From Anaerolineae bacterium (GTDB taxonomy: Bacteria; Chloroflexota; Anaerolineae; Anaerolineales; E44-bin32): DNA of 14,063 bases. Both the position numbers and the translations under genes were made by a program. The notes under the pieces were generated by a model. It saw only the letters and a program-made list of their open reading frames with translations. It searched no databases and had not been told where the DNA came from. The stretch lies in NCBI GenBank assembly GCA_030598885.1, contig JAUVOZ010000036.1, positions 1-14,063 of the forward strand, written 5' to 3'. Positions 13,038-14,063 of this stretch are shown one piece after another. Numbering within the stretch: position 1 is the first letter of the stretch; each line of letters begins with the position of its first letter.

Positions 13038-14063
13038 CTCAAATCATGAGTGGAACGAAGCGCATAAGCTTGGGCACGCTTTCGACGATTGCGACGAATA
13101 CCATCATCCAGCGGTGGTATGATACCGAAGTTGGATTTCATCGGCTGAAACGACTTAGAATCAGCATGACTAATATAATGACATAGCGATCCAAGCATCG
13201 TAGTCTGGGGCAATATTATGGCTTCATCACCATGTGCTAAACGAGCTGCACTCCAACCTGCATACAAACCAGTCGCAATATTACTCAAATAACCCTCTAC
13301 TCCAGTAATTTGGCCAGTAAAAAACAAGCTGCGGCGATTACGAGATTGTAGCGTCGGTAACAATAACTTTGGTGCATTGATATATGTATTTCTGTGCATC
13401 TGACCGTAACGGATAAATCTAGCCTCTTCTAGACCAGGTATCTTTCTAAGAACCCGGGCTTGTTCAATGTAAGTAAGATTCGTTTGAAACCCAACTATGT
13501 TATACAGGCTACCTATAAGATTGTCCTGACGTAATTGGACAACTGCATAAGGTCGATGTCCACTCCGTGGATCGATTAAGCCAACCGGTCTCATAGGACC
13601 GTATGCAAGCGAATCCCTACCGCGTTCAGCAATTACCTCTACTGGCAAGCAGCCCTCGAAATACTTTTCTTCTCCAGCAAGCACACCTCCGGTAACCGCA
13701 ACCTCAAAATCATGGAGAGGTATCCTTTCTGATCCCAATAAAGCATCTATGAATTCCTCATATTCAACTTCATTCATCGGACAATTAATGTAATCGCCTT
13801 CTGAATTCTGACCACGCCCGTAACGCGATGCTCGAAATGCAATCGACATATCGATGCTCTCAGCCTCAACGATCGGCGAGAGAGCGTCATAAAAATATAA
13901 ATGCTCTTCACCGGTTATAAGTGAAAGTTCATTTGCCAACTTGTCTGAGGTAAGAGGACCAGAAGCGAGAACTACAATTCCTTCAGGGATGCGTTCAACT
14001 TCCTCACGTATCAATGTTATGTGTGGATGAGATTCGATTTTCTCGGTTACACCTCGAGCAAAG
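12992..14063 (-). CDS. trmFO: Folate- and FAD-dependent tRNA (uracil-54-C5) methyltransferase TrmFO (5' end cut by window)
   Basis: The frame is open to the right edge, giving about 356 residues of a family near 440; the missing N-terminus would carry the FAD-binding glycine motif. TrmFO makes ribothymidine at position 54 of the tRNA T-loop with methylenetetrahydrofolate. Visible are REEVERIPEG, ASGPLTSD, FYDALSPIVE, SRYGRG, YINCPMNEVEYEEF, YFEGCLPVEVIAERG with the conserved Cys, GPMRPVGL, VVQLRQDN, GFQTNLTY, GQMHRNTYINAP, FFTGQITGVEGY and the C-terminal YISHADSKSFQPMKSNFG. No internal ATG is credible as the start, because conserved sequence continues through the TTG at 14014 to the edge. hflX follows 145 bp downstream with its own -10 box. 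Confidence 0.95.
   Translation of the reverse strand, partial: FARGVTEKIESHPHITLIREEVERIPEGIVVLASGPLTSDKLANELSLITGEEHLYFYDALSPIVEAESIDMSIAFRASRYGRGQNSEGDYINCPMNEVEYEEFIDALLGSERIPLHDFEVAVTGGVLAGEEKYFEGCLPVEVIAERGRDSLAYGPMRPVGLIDPRSGHRPYAVVQLRQDNLIGSLYNIVGFQTNLTYIEQARVLRKIPGLEEARFIRYGQMHRNTYINAPKLLLPTLQSRNRRSLFFTGQITGVEGYLSNIATGLYAGWSAARLAHGDEAIILPQTTMLGSLCHYISHADSKSFQPMKSNFGIIPPLDDGIRRNRRKRAQAYALRSTHDLRLFMKDNEYNAHSHK

Noticed and set aside
1..14063. CRISPR array, tRNA or rRNA
   Set aside because: No regularly spaced repeats, no tRNA-like cloverleaf and no rRNA sequence was recognised on reading; a covariance-model scan was not possible.

Overview
The window carries ten genes: eight complete and two cut by the window edges. 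No rRNA, tRNA, CRISPR array or insertion sequence was recognised. Gene content fits a bacterium of the Chloroflexota, perhaps Anaerolineae-like. The pointers are a soluble kinase with five GAF domains, a ParA without ParB, a Rab-type small GTPase beside a roadblock-like protein, and an hflX that looks leaderless. Base composition looks moderate. The lineage is an inference from gene content; no marker gene settles it.

Layout. (1) 1-747, minus strand: N-terminal three quarters of a 2-hydroxyacid dehydrogenase of the glyoxylate/hydroxypyruvate reductase type. (2) 940-5389, plus strand: a two-gene signalling operon made of a five-GAF cytoplasmic histidine kinase and a receiver/HD-GYP response regulator. 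A sensed signal is probably turned into c-di-GMP breakdown. The operon ends in a good intrinsic terminator. (3) 5390-5772: gene-poor stretch with the terminator, a 15-codon ORF behind a very strong Shine-Dalgarno, a recombinase promoter and a 9-codon leader ORF. (4) 5773-6747: a complete tyrosine recombinase. (5) 6909-10573, plus strand: secreted Ig-like protein, ParA-type ATPase with an altered Walker A motif, divergent membrane-anchored LCP-like protein, roadblock-like protein and Rab-like GTPase. (6) 10622-14063, minus strand: degV-type fatty-acid-binding gene, hflX, and a 5'-truncated trmFO; transcription runs trmFO, hflX, degV.

How they may work together. Blocks 2 and 6 are ordinary in kind: signalling to a second messenger, and lipid, ribosome and tRNA maintenance. 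Block 5 is the most interesting part. A small GTPase beside a roadblock protein resembles MglA/MglB polarity modules, but this GTPase has canonical Rab-like motifs rather than MglA ones. A ParA-type ATPase and two extracytoplasmic proteins lie just upstream on the same strand. A spatial-organisation or cell-surface module is a reasonable hypothesis, but it rests on gene order and fold recognition only.
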